A stretch of 64,000 nucleotides of DNA from Apostichopus japonicus (Eukaryota > Echinodermata > Holothuroidea > Aspidochirotida > Stichopodidae). Of this stretch, positions 1-13,931 are shown in pieces. Both the position numbers and the translations under genes were made by a program. Each line of letters begins with the position of its first letter. Within the stretch, counting starts at the first letter, position 1. Under the pieces are notes generated by a model that saw only the letters and a list, made by a program, of their open reading frames with translations, did no database searches and was not told where the DNA came from. Location of the stretch: NCBI RefSeq assembly GCF_037975245.1, contig NC_092564.1, forward strand, positions 15,644,984 to 15,708,983. Reading direction: 5' to 3'.

Positions 1-3000
1 TCTGAAAACTACAAATCATTACCGGTGTTAATTAATTGCCAAGAAATTTGAAGCTTTACACTAAATGAAAAAAAAAGAAAAGAAAAAACAGGAAATGTTA
101 TTTGGCATTTGAGAGGCCACTTACTTCTCTGAGCAAGCTATTCCAATACTGCACATGTTTTGTGAAAAAATGTTCTTCTTTGAAAAACTTGGGAATTGTT
201 CATGGCATGATATGTGATCACTTAGTTGTATGCCATAAATGTACACTAAGTATTCATATACACTATAGATCAGACTCACTGAATCTAGTTAAAGTATCAG
301 AACAGCGAAGACACTAGATAAAAAATACAGTACTGTATGCTACCTTATTGGAAGCATAGTTTGTTACTACTTAAATTAATTACTGTTCAGTCACGACCAA
401 AGATATATATTTGACTAAGACTAAGAGTGATCAAACAAATTGTAAGATTTGCGAGAAGAAGGCAAGCATACTTATCCAATACATATTAAGCTATTTTGTG
501 CCTTACTATTATTTGCTCTCTTCCCTCTAACCTTTAACCCTCTCCCCTCCCCCATTACCCACCCCTTCACCTCCTCAACCCCCAGCACCTTCTTACATAC
601 ATGTACCATAATCCATGTTCCATCTTTTGTTAAATGAACAAGATTTATTTTAACTTATATTTACCTAGAAGAAAAAAAAAGATCCTATCATTACCTTTAA
701 TATTAGCACCATAATACATTGTCATACATAGTAATAAATTAGGCCTAGCCTTTTGAAATTACATTCAGTAATGACATATATGAGAAACCATGACAAGTAC
801 CAGAACAAGGCATAATTGGCAATTCAGAGCAAATACCAATTTTTACATGTTGTTGTTGCTGAGGATATTGTGTATGCATTAATAAGACATTTTAAGATTA
901 GAATGATAAACTACTTACTTTTTTGTTCCAAAACTATGATTTGTAACAATTTGCAGGCACTAGAGCTTTGGAAGAATAACCAACCACTGACTGAGTAAAA
1001 ACTACTTTGATCTACCCACTCGCTACACTTGTTGTGAAATATTCCACATTCCACATTCCCACCCAATGAATCACTAAGTTAGCAATAGCCTGCTTGAACA
1101 CACACACACACACACCAGCAAGGCTTACATAAATTTCACTGCCCATTTAATTCCTCAATAAAATTCTTACCACAAGTACTGTGGCACTATATCATGAATC
1201 TACCTAAGGTGGTTTGATACTAAATTCTTGCTATATTCCCTTCAAATATCCATCCCAAAACAAATCAAAAAAGGTAACAACTTACAATAAAAAATTCCAA
1301 AATAATATGTGATGTAATCCAGCGGGCCACGCACTGTAAAATTGTGCTAGTACTCTGTCTTGTGCGATGTTCAGCAGGCAGTCTCTAGCTCGTCATCTGG
1401 TAGTACGAGCCAGCTGGGAAACAGCCACACAAGCTATTGCTATGATTCAAAATGATTCAAACCAGGCTGTTTGAACACAATAGTGCGATAAAGCCTCCCA
1501 TTATTTACATGGTGGGTTGAAACCATTCAGAAGGAGGGGGCTTTTAGATTTGCGTGGACGAGCTATGTGGGTGAACGAGTAACAATAGAGATGGTCTTTC
1601 TGTCAGTATTGTGCTGGACTGTGACACATGATGGGAGTAGAAGCATCGATAGGCTTAAATAAGCATTAGGGGTAGGTGGGTGTGTGGTCACGAAATGACT
1701 ATTGTCAGAGACATGTCAATATAGGTTCAGCTATGTCTTTCAATTTCTGACTTTGTGAAGGCAGAATGCATACAAAACTTTCTGTGATTCAATCAAGGGT
1801 GTGATTCTTCTTTGTATCAAATTCTTGCTTTTTATTTATCCCAGTTATTGTTAACTTGAAAAGGAAGGAATATAATCACAATTAAATGAAGTTAGGGCAT
1901 GAAGGGGAAGGTACATTCAGACAGACTCTCTATTCAGTGATTAACGAAGGTAAAAGAGAATACCAAATTTTATCAACCGCATCATTCAAGAGAAAATAAA
2001 AAGAAAGAAACGCCCATCAACCCCCCCCCCCCCCCAAAAAAAAAGAAGGTTAAAACAGGTTACAGGTTTCTGCTTAAAACATACCTCTAGTTTATAAATA
2101 TACAGTCATTTTTAACAATAAACATAAAATACATCTGTTTATAATTTCTACTTGAAAGTATAGACAGTATTGAATTGAAAATAAACTTAGGGTCAAATAA
2201 TGGCCAGTCATTTTCAGGTTTCTTGCAAAAGACCATTCGGTGTTTTATTTACCTGTAACTCATTCATTTGTATTGAAAACTTTTGAGATATATCTTAACT
2301 TGAACTTTGTGAGTTTTAATGCTAAATTTTTTTGAGACACTTGTGATGTGAATCACATTGAACTTTGATACATTATTTGGCATTCTTAAATATGGAGTCT
2401 AAGCAGAAAGACTATCATAGCTGTACATTAAACTCAAAATGAAAACATAAAAAGAACAAATATTTGATTACACAAGGAAAGACATTGACATTTAAAATTG
2501 TGTTAAGAATCTTCATGGAGATTAAACAGTACAGTAGCTCACCTACATGTGTATGTTATTTGATGGAAAGTGATGGGGATTTCATAAGTAGTATTTTGTT
2601 ATTGGTCATGTGATGTTTATTAAATTTATGTAAACTAATCTGTGTAGATTACAGGGTCTCTGCCATCACCTTAATCAGAACTTTACTTTTCTTGTCTTTT
2701 ATTCAAATTTTATTTATGAAACACAGGAAGGGATTTTTCTCCAAATAAAGAGGAAAACATGTGTTAAGATTGTGTCAATCTGCAGAATGTACTCTATAAT
2801 GGGGTGCTGTCCAAAAGGAAATAATTACAACTTTTATACTGAAGGTAAAGGTTTGTTGTGCTAAAATGACCCCCACAAGTTAGATGGTAGAGTCCACATA
2901 CCTAGCAGCACTCTTATCCCAGGTAAGTGGCTTGTGGTGTAGCTTGATCAACACCAATGACCTATGACCTGGAACCAGTAAATCTGTTAGGCTACCAATG

Positions 3001-3024
3001 ACAGACACAACAGATGTGGATTTT
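1..3024. other. intergenic or intronic, no gene seen
   Basis: AT-rich sequence without any exon I can support on either strand. It holds a short AC dinucleotide run near 1100-1115 and a run of C near 2021-2034. It could be intron of a minus-strand gene whose first exon may lie near 11.2 kb. Confidence 0.5.
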
Positions 3025-3073
3025 TTTTTCAGTTCAACCATGGAGGTTTTACCTCCATGGTTCAACTGAAAAC
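3025..3073. repeat. near-perfect hairpin (inverted repeat)
   Basis: Arms at 3025-3047 and 3051-3073 pair with about one mismatch around a 3-nt loop. The core ATGGAGGT/ACCTCCAT recurs in a second inverted repeat at 19400-19442, so this looks like a dispersed palindromic element. Confidence 0.75.
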
Positions 3074-3079
3074 AAGTGG

Positions 3080-5330
3080 TAACTATGACAATTTCATAAA
3101 TACTTCAGTAGGAGAAATGTCATAGTCAAAAAGCAAGGAGCAAAAAGAAATGTTTAAAATTTTCTTTCTGACTAGAGCCATTATTACTTGAAGAAAACTT
3201 TCCTTTGGCAAGGGAGTTTTACAAAATTTATAGCTACACAATGATAATTTCATACACAACTCTGATCATTTGTCAAATGTCAATGTAATTATTGTGGCTA
3301 GTGAATACTAGTGATTTAGATATATGTGGCCTATTAACATTGATTCATAAATCTATAATCATAAATCTCTTCAATCATTATACAACCAAATTCACTTCTA
3401 TCAAGAAATTTTCTTGATCACAGACATCTATTGGAGTAACATACATGTATTAGAGCAGCATGTCTCGTGTTTATTATAATCAAGTCAAGAGATTGTAAAA
3501 TCTTCCAACAACATGTATAGCAATTGTTCATTAGGTGGGCTGTCAAAGTTTCAATCCAAATAAGGACATAATTGAAACAGAAATTCTGGAATCAGTTTCA
3601 TTTCAAATAATCGAAGAAAAAAAATTGAAAACTTCCACTTTACTTATTTGGATGTGATTATTTCTGTTACGAATACATATCCGTTGTGAGAATCAAATGA
3701 ATTTCATTTGATAACGCTTTTTAAATTTCACAAGAAGAAAAATATTCTATGAGGATATCATTGTCTGATCACTGCTTGGCAATTCTATTTTGTTTATTTG
3801 TTTATTTTGTATTTTTTGAAGCAGATATGGATCCAGTCAGGGGAGTCTGGGAGATATACTCTCCCCCCCCCCATTTTAACCCCACTCCCTCCCCAAGTTA
3901 ACCCCACATAACATAAATTACAAATAAAACAAGGACTGTTACCACACCCTTGTGTGTTGGCCTTAATATAGACCTTGAAATAAATGTTTATTTTTAAATA
4001 AATTTGAAAAAAAAACAGTTGTTCCAACTGCACACCATTTTCACTTCACTTCAAGTTGCACTTTTCAACTGTACAGTGTTTGCTCAGTTATGTTCAGCAT
4101 TAGGTATCTGGCATCATAAAAGGAAATTCAAGTGTGGTAATAATTTTTTTTATGTTTCTGAGCCACTGGAACTAACCTAGTAAAATGTATGCTTTATGGA
4201 CTTTATATGGACTTTATGTTGGTTGCATTGATCAAAGTTCATGCATAGTAAAAATATGCCCAATTTTGAGCAGTAAATTCTATTGAATTGTTAAATGACC
4301 AGCTACAATAATAAAGTCAATCAAGTTGATTTAGTGACTTCAGTAGTGGCTTACTCGAAGCAACTTTCGGTTACAACTTGAGATGAAAAAAGTACTTAGA
4401 AAAGACAACAAAGTCTAATAAATACAACCATAATTCAATTCTTGACAACAGACAGTTGAATGGCCAAAAATCACTCCTACAGTACTCGGCAATGAATTTT
4501 AAGTAACCAGTGAAAATAGCCTGTGTGAAAAGTGAAGCACACCCTCGCACACCCCCCCCCTCCCCCAACCTCTCACACAAAGAGGATTGTCCTTAGATAG
4601 CACAAGGGCTTGACTTGCTCGTTTTGCTCATTTAACTATCATACAGTGCTATATGGAAATTAAAGACACTTGTGTTAAAGTGCTTTGTGACATGTGAGGC
4701 CACCCTTCAACAGCACGTTAGTTGAACATTGCTATCCTCACATAGGCAAGATATTTCAAAACAAACCTTCACAAGATCTGTCAATGTGTATCATAACACT
4801 TAAGTCTCTGTTTTTAAATACTGTACTCTGCCACATTTTTATGAAATGTTTTCAAAAACAGTATCAATGTTGTCAAAAGGCTAAGATTGTGTTATATGGT
4901 AGCTGAACAAATTGGATGTAAGATAGGGGTACGAGCCCTTCTCATTTTAGCATAATAAACTTTTAAGAGTTGATGTAACAAACAGAAAGCCAGTTAGCTT
5001 TGTGATTCCTAGCCATACAATTTGTTCAAATTTCAAAATACTGTAACTATCAGACTAATGTAGAACAGACGAGTTAAATTTGTCCAAGAATTAAGTGCAA
5101 ACCAGAAAAGATTTGTAGAAATCCCCTGTGGGCATTAATCATATCATTGACTCATAAGGATTGAACATTATAGAATTTTAAACCAAAATGTTTCACTTTC
5201 CACAAAGAACAGTCTTTCTTTATGAAATATAGACACATTTTACCAACTTTGAGCTAGCAAATCCCTTTAATTAGTTGTTCAGAGTTACATGACATTGTTT
5301 ACATACAGTGAAATATCTTTTATAAATGTG
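3080..5330. other. no gene seen
   Basis: AT-rich DNA with C runs near 3864-3873 and 4549-4565. Short open frames here look random, with no splice signals or recognisable protein motif. Confidence 0.5.
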
Positions 5331-5599
5331 GCCACTTTTCCACCATTTGATATAACCTGTTGACTCCTGGAGCCAGTTTGCTCCTCCATTTGAGATAACC
5401 TGTTGACCCCTTGAAGCTCAGAGTGAGAAACCCTTATAGGAGGTTCAAGTGCATGTTTAAAGCAAGAGTATGGACTCTGAAGCAGATTTCATTACCTGGA
5501 TGCCAGGGATGTTTTGTTGAAGACATATAGAGCCCCTCTAAAGTACTAAAAATCAAAGCATTGGAAGATTACCAGATTAATTGTAGCTTTAATTTTAAA

Positions 5600-6060
5600 G
5601 TTATCATATTCAAAAGGGTTTTCAGACTTTGATGACTATTGACCTCATGTGACCTTTCACCTCTACCAATTTCAATAGCATTCGCCATTTTTGCACTATC
5701 AAGCTGGATTCTACATACTAAGTTCAAGAAAGATGTACTTCTTGTGTTATCATGTTCACAACATTTTCAGACTTTCATCCAAACGTTGACCGCAAATAAC
5801 CTATAACCTCCACAATTTTCAATAGGGTTCTTGCACTCAACAAGCTGAATCTGCATATCATGTATGAAGTTCAACAAAGATGTACTTTTTGAGTTATCAT
5901 GTTCACAAAGTTTCAGATTTTGACCTCTGATGATCCCAAGAGACCATTGAACTTCACAGAAAGCAATACGCTTCTTGTACTCAATAAGACGAATCCACAT
6001 ACCAAGTGTGATGTAAATTCACAATTAACTTTTTGAGTTACTGTTTTTACAAGCAAGTGT
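5600..6060. repeat. imperfect tandem repeat, about 130-150 bp unit, 3 copies
   Basis: Three diverged copies share the phrases TGACCTC, CCAATTTCAATAG, AAGCTG.ATCT.CATA and AAAGATGTACTT...GAGTTATCATGTTCACAA. A related but weaker pattern is seen near 62220-62640. Non-coding and probably an old interspersed repeat. Confidence 0.6.
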
Positions 6061-8030
6061 CACATACTGTACACACACACACACACCATCACCATTGCAT
6101 AGATTCCTTTGCCTTCAGCAAGGAATCAAAAACTGATATCATGAACAAAATCACATTTTCTGCACTTAAAATGGATTTTTTTTTTATTTAATGGATGAAT
6201 ATATTAAACAAAATTCTACTTCAGTAGACCCAGCAGGTACTTTCAATAAAGCCAAGTAGTTTGCCAAGTGGAATTCCTAAGATTCTGTTTTAAAGTACCA
6301 GTATTTGTACTGTATCTTGTGTAAATGCCATCTGTACTGCATACTGTATGCATACAAGTCTGACCATACAGCACTCACAGCAGTACATTTGTGCACACTG
6401 AGGAACAAGCAATCTGTATTATGGTCTGTAATTCTCAGGAATGCCGTATCCTACTGTTTTCCCTGCACAAACCACACCGTTTAAACGTTTTCAGGACAAT
6501 ATTTTGACCAAGCGGGTCACTTAACTGTGAAAGAAACCCTTAATTTGATCAAAGAAAGGTTTTCACCTACTTTAAGGCATATTCAAGGAAAGTGACCAAA
6601 AAAAAATACACTTATTAGATGACCACCATTTTGTCTGCAGGTGGAGGAAACAGTATCTGGTGACATAAATTAGTTGAAGTGGGTTTTCACTTTTCACATC
6701 AGTTGGCAGGTTAAACTGCAAACTTTGAAATATTGGCTAAATTGTTGCAAGTGATTAGCAAGGTACTTAGGTCACTAATGAGGACCTGCATAACTGGTTT
6801 GTGTCACTCAAGGAATACTCTATATTCTGGCACCTCAAAGGTAATTAATTCAGCATATTTTTTACTGCTATTAGAAAGAAGTCGCAGTCCTGACATACAA
6901 GCAGAAATTAGTGCTGAATGAGCTATAATTTATTATCTACTGCATTAAGAAGACTGCATAAATCAGAAGGTACAGTAGCTTACATATACCGACACAATTT
7001 CAGGCCATAACTCGTTAAAGGTGACCAAACTATCTTCTAATATCTAACCAAATGATCTCCAAGCATAAGGTGCGAATTGAATGTCATTAATATTTCAAGA
7101 GGGATTCGGGAATGTATATTTGTCAAGAAATGATATCTAAACACTATACGGTGGGGTACGTAACTTGGACTTTGCTCAGAGCATGAAGTACTACTTCCAT
7201 GCTCAGGGATGTATCATAGTGTGAAACGAGACTGATATATTTATATTGTCTTCAATGCCATCATTAAAGAATATAACACAGTATGCCATTTGATGAGAGT
7301 TGGCAAAAAACTGTGCAATAGCCTTTTGGTTTCCAAACAAGATGGGACTAACAAATATGGATTAGTAGATTGATGCTATGAATAATAGCACCAGTACAAT
7401 TGAAACTGATCCTGAAATGTGCACCTACAGGTGCTAACTGACTGAATTCATTGCTATATAAACTCACAAGTTACTGTTCAATAGTTGCAATAGATAACAA
7501 ATCAAGTCATTTCAGAGAGCTCATAGTGATGCAAGGTGTGAAAGGTATCTAAGGATGGAGTCCTATTTGAGCTTCACAGAACTTGCAGCACTTTCAGAAA
7601 AATTCAGATATAATATAAGAAAAATACCTTATATTATTTTTTTGTCTCTTGGTTTGCCTTATATTTGTTTTAAGTCAGATTTTTTTTTATAATTTTTTAT
7701 AAATTAATTTTAATAATTTTTTTAAGTAACTAAATGGTATTAACTGAGCAAAAACAGAATAGAATAAGACATACAAAAGACAGATTCTTTCGTCAGATGG
7801 AAACACAGGAAGGCCAAAACAGGAGAGTAAGTAAGAGAATAGCTTGACTTCAACAAAGGTTTTGGGGTGGGGTGTGGTGTGGGGAGGTAGACCTGGCACC
7901 ACTCTCCCTCCTGCTCCCCGTAGACACCCATTTGCATGAGCCCATATACTTTCAGTTCAAACCAGAATAATGAGACAGACTTAATTTATTGCAAATTAAT
8001 TCTTACTTATTGTGCAAGTTACTTAGTACT
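6061..8030. other. no gene seen
   Basis: AT-rich sequence with an AC dinucleotide run at about 6070-6086 and a G-rich patch near 7860-7890. No supported exon. Confidence 0.5.
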
Positions 8031-8039
8031 GACAACTCA

Positions 8040-9420
8040 AGCAGCTCTACAATATTAAACTTAAATTTCAATTCCTTTATTTCAGTATAAATCATATAAA
8101 TATGATCAATTATATGTGAAAAACAAATAATTAATTGTATTTAAAAGTGATTAGAACAGAGAAAGATAAAAGTAAAATATATATGAAGGTATAAATACTA
8201 AACTGCTTCATAGGTTTATAACAAAGGATTTCAACTCAATTTTGAGTTAAAAGTGCAGCTCTATAAATATAGGAATTTTCAAAACAGTGTGATTCTAAAA
8301 CTTGGTGTGATTGCAGAATTTCATACATTGTAGTTTGTCTTATTGCATAGGGAAGTCAATTCTACATGTAGAGGATGGTCTTTACAGGTAAGTATATTTT
8401 TTTGTAACTAAGTCTAACAAAGTCGTTTGTGGGGGCAACATTAACCTTATTTTCAAGAATATCATAATCTAAGCAAAATATATTTGCACAATATTTTAGG
8501 AAACTCTTAATTCTCTTATTGTCTTTAACATGTATAAAGTTTTACGAAAATGGGACTGCATAAATCATATGCGGTAAGATGGATGCATTGAAAACCTTCT
8601 TACATATTTCAATAGGAAAATGGGGGGGGGGGGCAATATTGGTTAATGTGGAACAATATAACATCATTTCACTAAGACCTTTCAAATATGTTTAGTAAAA
8701 TGTAGCATATCATCAATGCAGACTCCTAAGTACATTGTGTGAGAAGAACACTGAACGCATGAACTGTGAATCATTGTTTTTTTCCTCTTTGTTTCTAGAA
8801 CTTTAACCTTTATCTTTAATGTTAATATTTTCAAATATCATTTCTTTTGTTTGTTTTGGATAAAGAAGCAAATTCTTCTTGTCACACATCTTAACAACTT
8901 TCGTAATAAAATCAGGATAATCGCATTGATTTTGGCGATGTGTATGCTTGGAGGTATTACAAGATAAGACAGTGTCATCAGGATATTTAACAACAGAGCA
9001 GTGGAAGTCTGAATGTAATTTGTCAGTATAAATTGTGAATAATTGGGATGATATGGGACCTTGTGGGATGCCAATTTTAATTCAAGATGTAGAAGAATTT
9101 TCTTTCTGTAATTCTTTTGCCTGGACCAGCCTTGTATGAAATAGACCAACCAGTGAAGAAACCAACTTTCCTCAACAAACTGCGTAAGTCACTGATTAAG
9201 CGGTTCGTATCATAGCAAACAACAATAAAAAAAAAAGCTAACACAGATGTGTTAGCCAACAGCAACAATAGGCCTTTGACCAAAACAGACAAGCAAAAAA
9301 GACAACAACAAAAATGATAACGGAATTGTAAACTGAATGAATTTATTGTCATCTGCCTGAAGAGTGGTGATGCTACAATTTGCATGGAATCACCCTCAAT
9401 AAAAGATACTTTTGACATGG
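8040..9420 (-). mobile_element. decayed LINE reverse-transcriptase fragment
   Basis: On the minus strand, frames interrupted by stops and shifts can be read as reverse-transcriptase pieces. At about 9080-9000 a GIPQGP block (compare G.PQGS) is followed by YPDDTVL, a decayed form of the catalytic YADD box, at about 8965. The stretch just upstream in that direction resembles the region before the PQG motif in non-LTR retrotransposons. No intact frame remains. Family assignment is an inference. Confidence 0.5.
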
Positions 9421-9429
9421 GGGGAGGGG

Positions 9430-11200
9430 TCGTCCTCCCCTAAGCCCATTGCACCAGCCTACAAAATCGATTCCTTTTCTTGCTGTTTCAGGTTAAGCTG
9501 TACTGGTAGAATTTAAGCAATGCAGTGGAGACAGTTGACAAATTTTGTAAAACAGGCCTAAACATTGGATAGCAGAGTGTAAAATCAATCAAACACAGTA
9601 AAAACCAAGCTAAAGCAACAGCATGAACAGTCATCAGGCTACAAATACATGTAACAAACAATTTTATGATAATGCTGGGAACGCCTCTGGCCTTACTAAC
9701 TTGAACTAGTGGGAGAGATTTGTAGAGGAACCATAGAAAGACAAAATATATTTTGGTTTAATTCTCAATATACTGGGGTTAGAAATTTACCTGTTCTTCA
9801 ACCACATATGCAAAACACAACGGTGATGTTGACTCCAACATGTAACATATGTACTTAGTCAACTGTCATTATTTTGAGTTTGAAGTTTAGACATGCTTAG
9901 AATGAATGGCTGTAAACTGCATGATTCCAAATCAAAACATGTTTAAAGGCTTGAAGGAACAAACCATGAGGCTTCTTTTTGCAGTGGTAGGTTATTATCA
10001 TACTTCAAATTCATCATTCCTTTACCTGCTTCCTGGCTAAAAGAATGTATCAGCCTACAATATTACTTAATAAGTGAGGTAAGCTTTCAGTTTCAAGACC
10101 AAACCTCTACTCCCGTCAATAAGCAAGGGAATCGCATACCCCTGAACTGCACTACTTTCTTTAACCTTACTAGCCTTATATTGCAAGAATTTTCTTGAAT
10201 TTACTATTGCACTGTCTGTTTTCAAACCTTCCACCTGATGAACAACTCACTCACACTTTTCTTTTTGTAAATTCTGACTACAGAGAAGTCATAATTCATT
10301 GGAAACTGAAATTATTGTTCAGAACGTACCTTTATCTCAAAGAACAAGATTTGTCACTGTCATTGTAGCTCTTATAATAGGATGGGCCAAACTATAGATC
10401 ATACAATTTAGCTAAGCCTTCTTACGTAGAGCAAATTCTATATTAGCACAGGCTATTAATAAATAACCTAAAGTCTAACTTAGTCATAGGCTAACATTAG
10501 ACCATAAGTTTGTCTTCACTCAAACCTATCACCCAAATAATAAGAATATCACAAGCACAAAGCAGCTGTGTAAGGCCATCATTATTGTCTGTTTACAATC
10601 ACAATCGGTAAACATTTTGCAGAACTTGCATCTTGTTTCTTTGACCAGCTGATCGGCATATTGACCGCTGGCTGCCTTATCACAATCGAAACTGAGGCTA
10701 AACAAATGGGTTTAATTCTGAGAACAGATCAATAATTCATCCCAGGTAACTGAACAAGAAGTGCCATTATTGGCAATGAGGCTTAAGTTTACAGATACCA
10801 TTAATCGTTATGCTGCCTATATTGCAAATATCGACTGATACCAATATGGCAAACGATTATTGGTGCAACACCAGCCTAACTAATGGTAAATAAACTTAAG
10901 TTAAAGTAGAATCTATCAAATGAAAAGACTGATTAGTGACTTGGCTCCTACGAGAAAATTAGATCTAGGCTAGCACAGTCTAACTCTAACTTGTAACTGG
11001 CTAGCTGCTTAGTACTACTATTCTAACTAGTATTACCAAAGAAATATCTTTGGTATTACTAAGTTAGCCTTGACTACCTAGGCTAGGCTGGTCTTTCAAC
11101 GTTAGGCTTGAACGTCGATATAGGGCCTAACCTTAGTACTATACTATAGTAGCCTTTTTTTTAAGGTTAAATACTGTGTAAGTTAAGATTGAAAAACACT
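9430..11200. other. no gene seen
   Basis: No supported exon. A small imperfect hairpin lies at about 11025-11065, with arms around AGTATTACCAAAGA. Confidence 0.5.
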
Positions 11201-11203
11201 TAC

Positions 11204-11350
11204 AATCACGGAGTAGGGATACAAAATCAGTATTCTTAACGAAAAGAAGACGTTCGGCTTGAACGCTGGTTGTGATGAGAAGATCCTAAGAGTTAGAACT
11301 CAGAATTCTGTTTTATGATCGTCGACACCGTTACAGACGACAAGCTTTGG
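11204..11350 (-). other. possible non-coding first exon of a minus-strand gene
   Basis: The minus strand shows a perfect donor GTAAGT starting at 11203. Upstream of it is more GC-rich, CpG-containing sequence (11210-11340), unlike its surroundings. This would suit a 5' UTR exon whose gene continues beyond the left edge. No coding sequence supports it. Confidence 0.25.
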
Positions 11351-11799
11351 GTTATGTATGAAAAAAAGCACTTTGCAGTGTAAACACTGAATGACAAATT
11401 TAAAAGCATATCTTACGAAAACTTGTTATGGCGATGAGTATATGAATTGAGGGCGCCCTATCAGTATAAGTGATGTGAGGGTACGTTAAAATGGATTAAC
11501 ATTTGAGGACTGGGTGAAGAACCAACATAATAATCAAGCATATTTTAAAGGTCAATATCATTTAAAACCAAAACGTTATTTCTTTTTTCTTCCACAATTT
11601 ATTGGCGACCCTCCAAATTTATTTTGCGACTCTAAAAAGGGTCGCCACCGCACTTTCGATAGAAGGGTTCAAGCAAAAAAATCCATAAACTACGAGATAT
11701 TACTACATTGTGTTTGCTGGTGTAATTTTGTTGATGTAATAATACTTCATCACAATGCCTCATAACTCATTGGACTATATCTATAACCTTAACGTGATA

Positions 11800-11802
11800 C
11801 AA

Positions 11803-11860
<58 letters not shown>
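11800..11860. repeat. (AT)n microsatellite
   Basis: About 50 bp of nearly pure AT dinucleotide. Confidence 0.9.
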
Positions 11861-11864
<4 letters not shown>

Positions 11865-13931
11865 ATGAATAAGCATTTTCAAGAAATAAGATTTTTAAAA
11901 ACCTGATGTTCTTCTTTAGATGATGTCAGCTTGCAACCAAGGTCATATGTCTTGTTTTAATGTAGTCGGAGTTTGAAGGGGTTTCTATAAAACATTTTCC
12001 AGTGAATTATGATGCATCCCACGCCCCCTCCCCACTATTTTGATAAAGCTAAGTTTTATTTAAAAAGTTTCTCTTTAAAAAAAAAGTAGCTCTCACAGCT
12101 ACGTACAAAAGAGAAGGTTGCAATGCTTCAGTCTTGGTGAGAACCCCTGTTCCACTTTACATTGGGATTCTAATGAAGTTTAACATAAACAGTAGTAGGC
12201 TAAGTTGAGATAAGGTTTAGTGTATTTCTTCAATTGGAAAGTGGGACACCAAGTCCTGAGGTAGGTGATAACCAGGCTCTTTGAAAAAAATGTTGGACTT
12301 TGAAGAGGGATACATAACAAATGTTGGCATATTTAAAGTTTCATACACCAGTCATGTAGTTTACAATTTCCGTAAAATTTTGGCATTAGTATTCTAACAA
12401 GGTGGTCAATCAGTTTGGTTTAGTCAACAGTGATTGTTAGACTGAATGCATTCCATTTCCATAGTATAGAGTTTCTTGTGCCATTTTTAGCTTGCATATC
12501 ATGAAAACATTAATATTTTTGAACATCACAAGACCTTTAGAAAACCTGGACAATTTAGTTTGCAAATTAATTTTCATTGCAAACCTGGGATTAATCTAGA
12601 GGAATATAGTAACACTAGTTGAAATGCCTTCTTAAGCATTAGCCTAGAGTGTTCTGCATTTTTAAAACCATTTTTAGGAGATCAATTTGGAACAAAACAA
12701 AACAAAACATTTTGACCTTTTATCTGTTTAATGTATAAACACAAAGAAAATTACACAATACATGAAACAAATGAAATTAACAGTTCTTTGCATTAATCTA
12801 CTTTGTCTAAAAATAAAACCATGATTGGACATAAATAAAACATGTCTTATATAAATGGCAAGATAGGCAAAAAGACATTATTTAATGCAAATGTACTTAA
12901 ATTGCTGGCTATGATTATGTAGCAATATCACCAGAAAAATTATGCCTTGATCAGCTGCATTATGAAATAAAATTTTACTTAAACAAGAAATATGACTTTT
13001 AATGAAGGAAATGGAAAGCTGATTATGAATGACAAATTACACAGCAGCAAAACTCCTCAGTTTTTTTCTCCAAATATCTGGAAATCACTGAATTTTAGAA
13101 AGATAAAACAGAATTTAATAAAGAAGAATCAGGTCTCAGATCTCCTCCAAGTTGTCTCATCTTGAGATGCGGTATCTACAGGGTTCCACTTCTACATATT
13201 CACTTCTCTTAAACTAAACTTAAATTTTCTCTTCCCGGTAGCCAACCATTTCTTGTAATGTACTCAATATGAGGCTTCCAGTTCCTCACACCAATTTTGA
13301 GATCTGGAGGCTTCCCTTCTTGAGTTATTATCTTCACATGAAAAAAGGTAAACATGCATACTATTACCTTCACTAGCACCATGTACACTAGCACCATAAC
13401 GAACTACAAAAAGCAAATGTAACCATTGTGTGTTAAGAAAAAGAACTGCTTGTCATCATTCTACCTCTCCCAGTTTAAGAGAAAGTATTTTAACCAAATC
13501 TGGAAGACATCTTTCTCCAATCTCAAAGCAGCAAGTTTGCATTAGGTCGACAATGATGACAGAGATGACAATTGATCAAACTAAGGCAACCTTCAGATAA
13601 ATATTTTCAGCACAAGAAGGTTTATAATGAGCAATTTGATGAAATATCTCTGTTTGGTTCTCACAAATTTTGGCTCGGACATCTTTCATACTACTAAATG
13701 TGACTTACATGTAAATGGAAATTTGAAACATATCACATTTGTTTGATATTTTTTCTTAATTTCTTGCAACCAAACATGCCTAGTCAAAACAATAAACTAC
13801 TGCACCTTGTTGTGGGGATCAATTAGCATAAAATTAATGGGGTAAAATCATCTCAAAATGGTGGCTTTAGAAATAATAACTTGACCGTTGGCCTCCTCAT
13901 TTAGAGAAAAATGCAAGAACAATCCACCTCC
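11860..13931. other. 3' flank of the sulfotransferase gene
   Basis: Non-coding; includes the probable 3' UTR of the minus-strand sulfotransferase immediately left of its stop codon. I do not see a clear canonical AATAAA on the minus strand close to the stop. Confidence 0.4.

Noticed and set aside
2880-3065. Minus-strand open frame ending near a donor-like GTATGT
   Set aside because: It starts inside the hairpin repeat, and I see no acceptor or family; evidence too weak for an exon.
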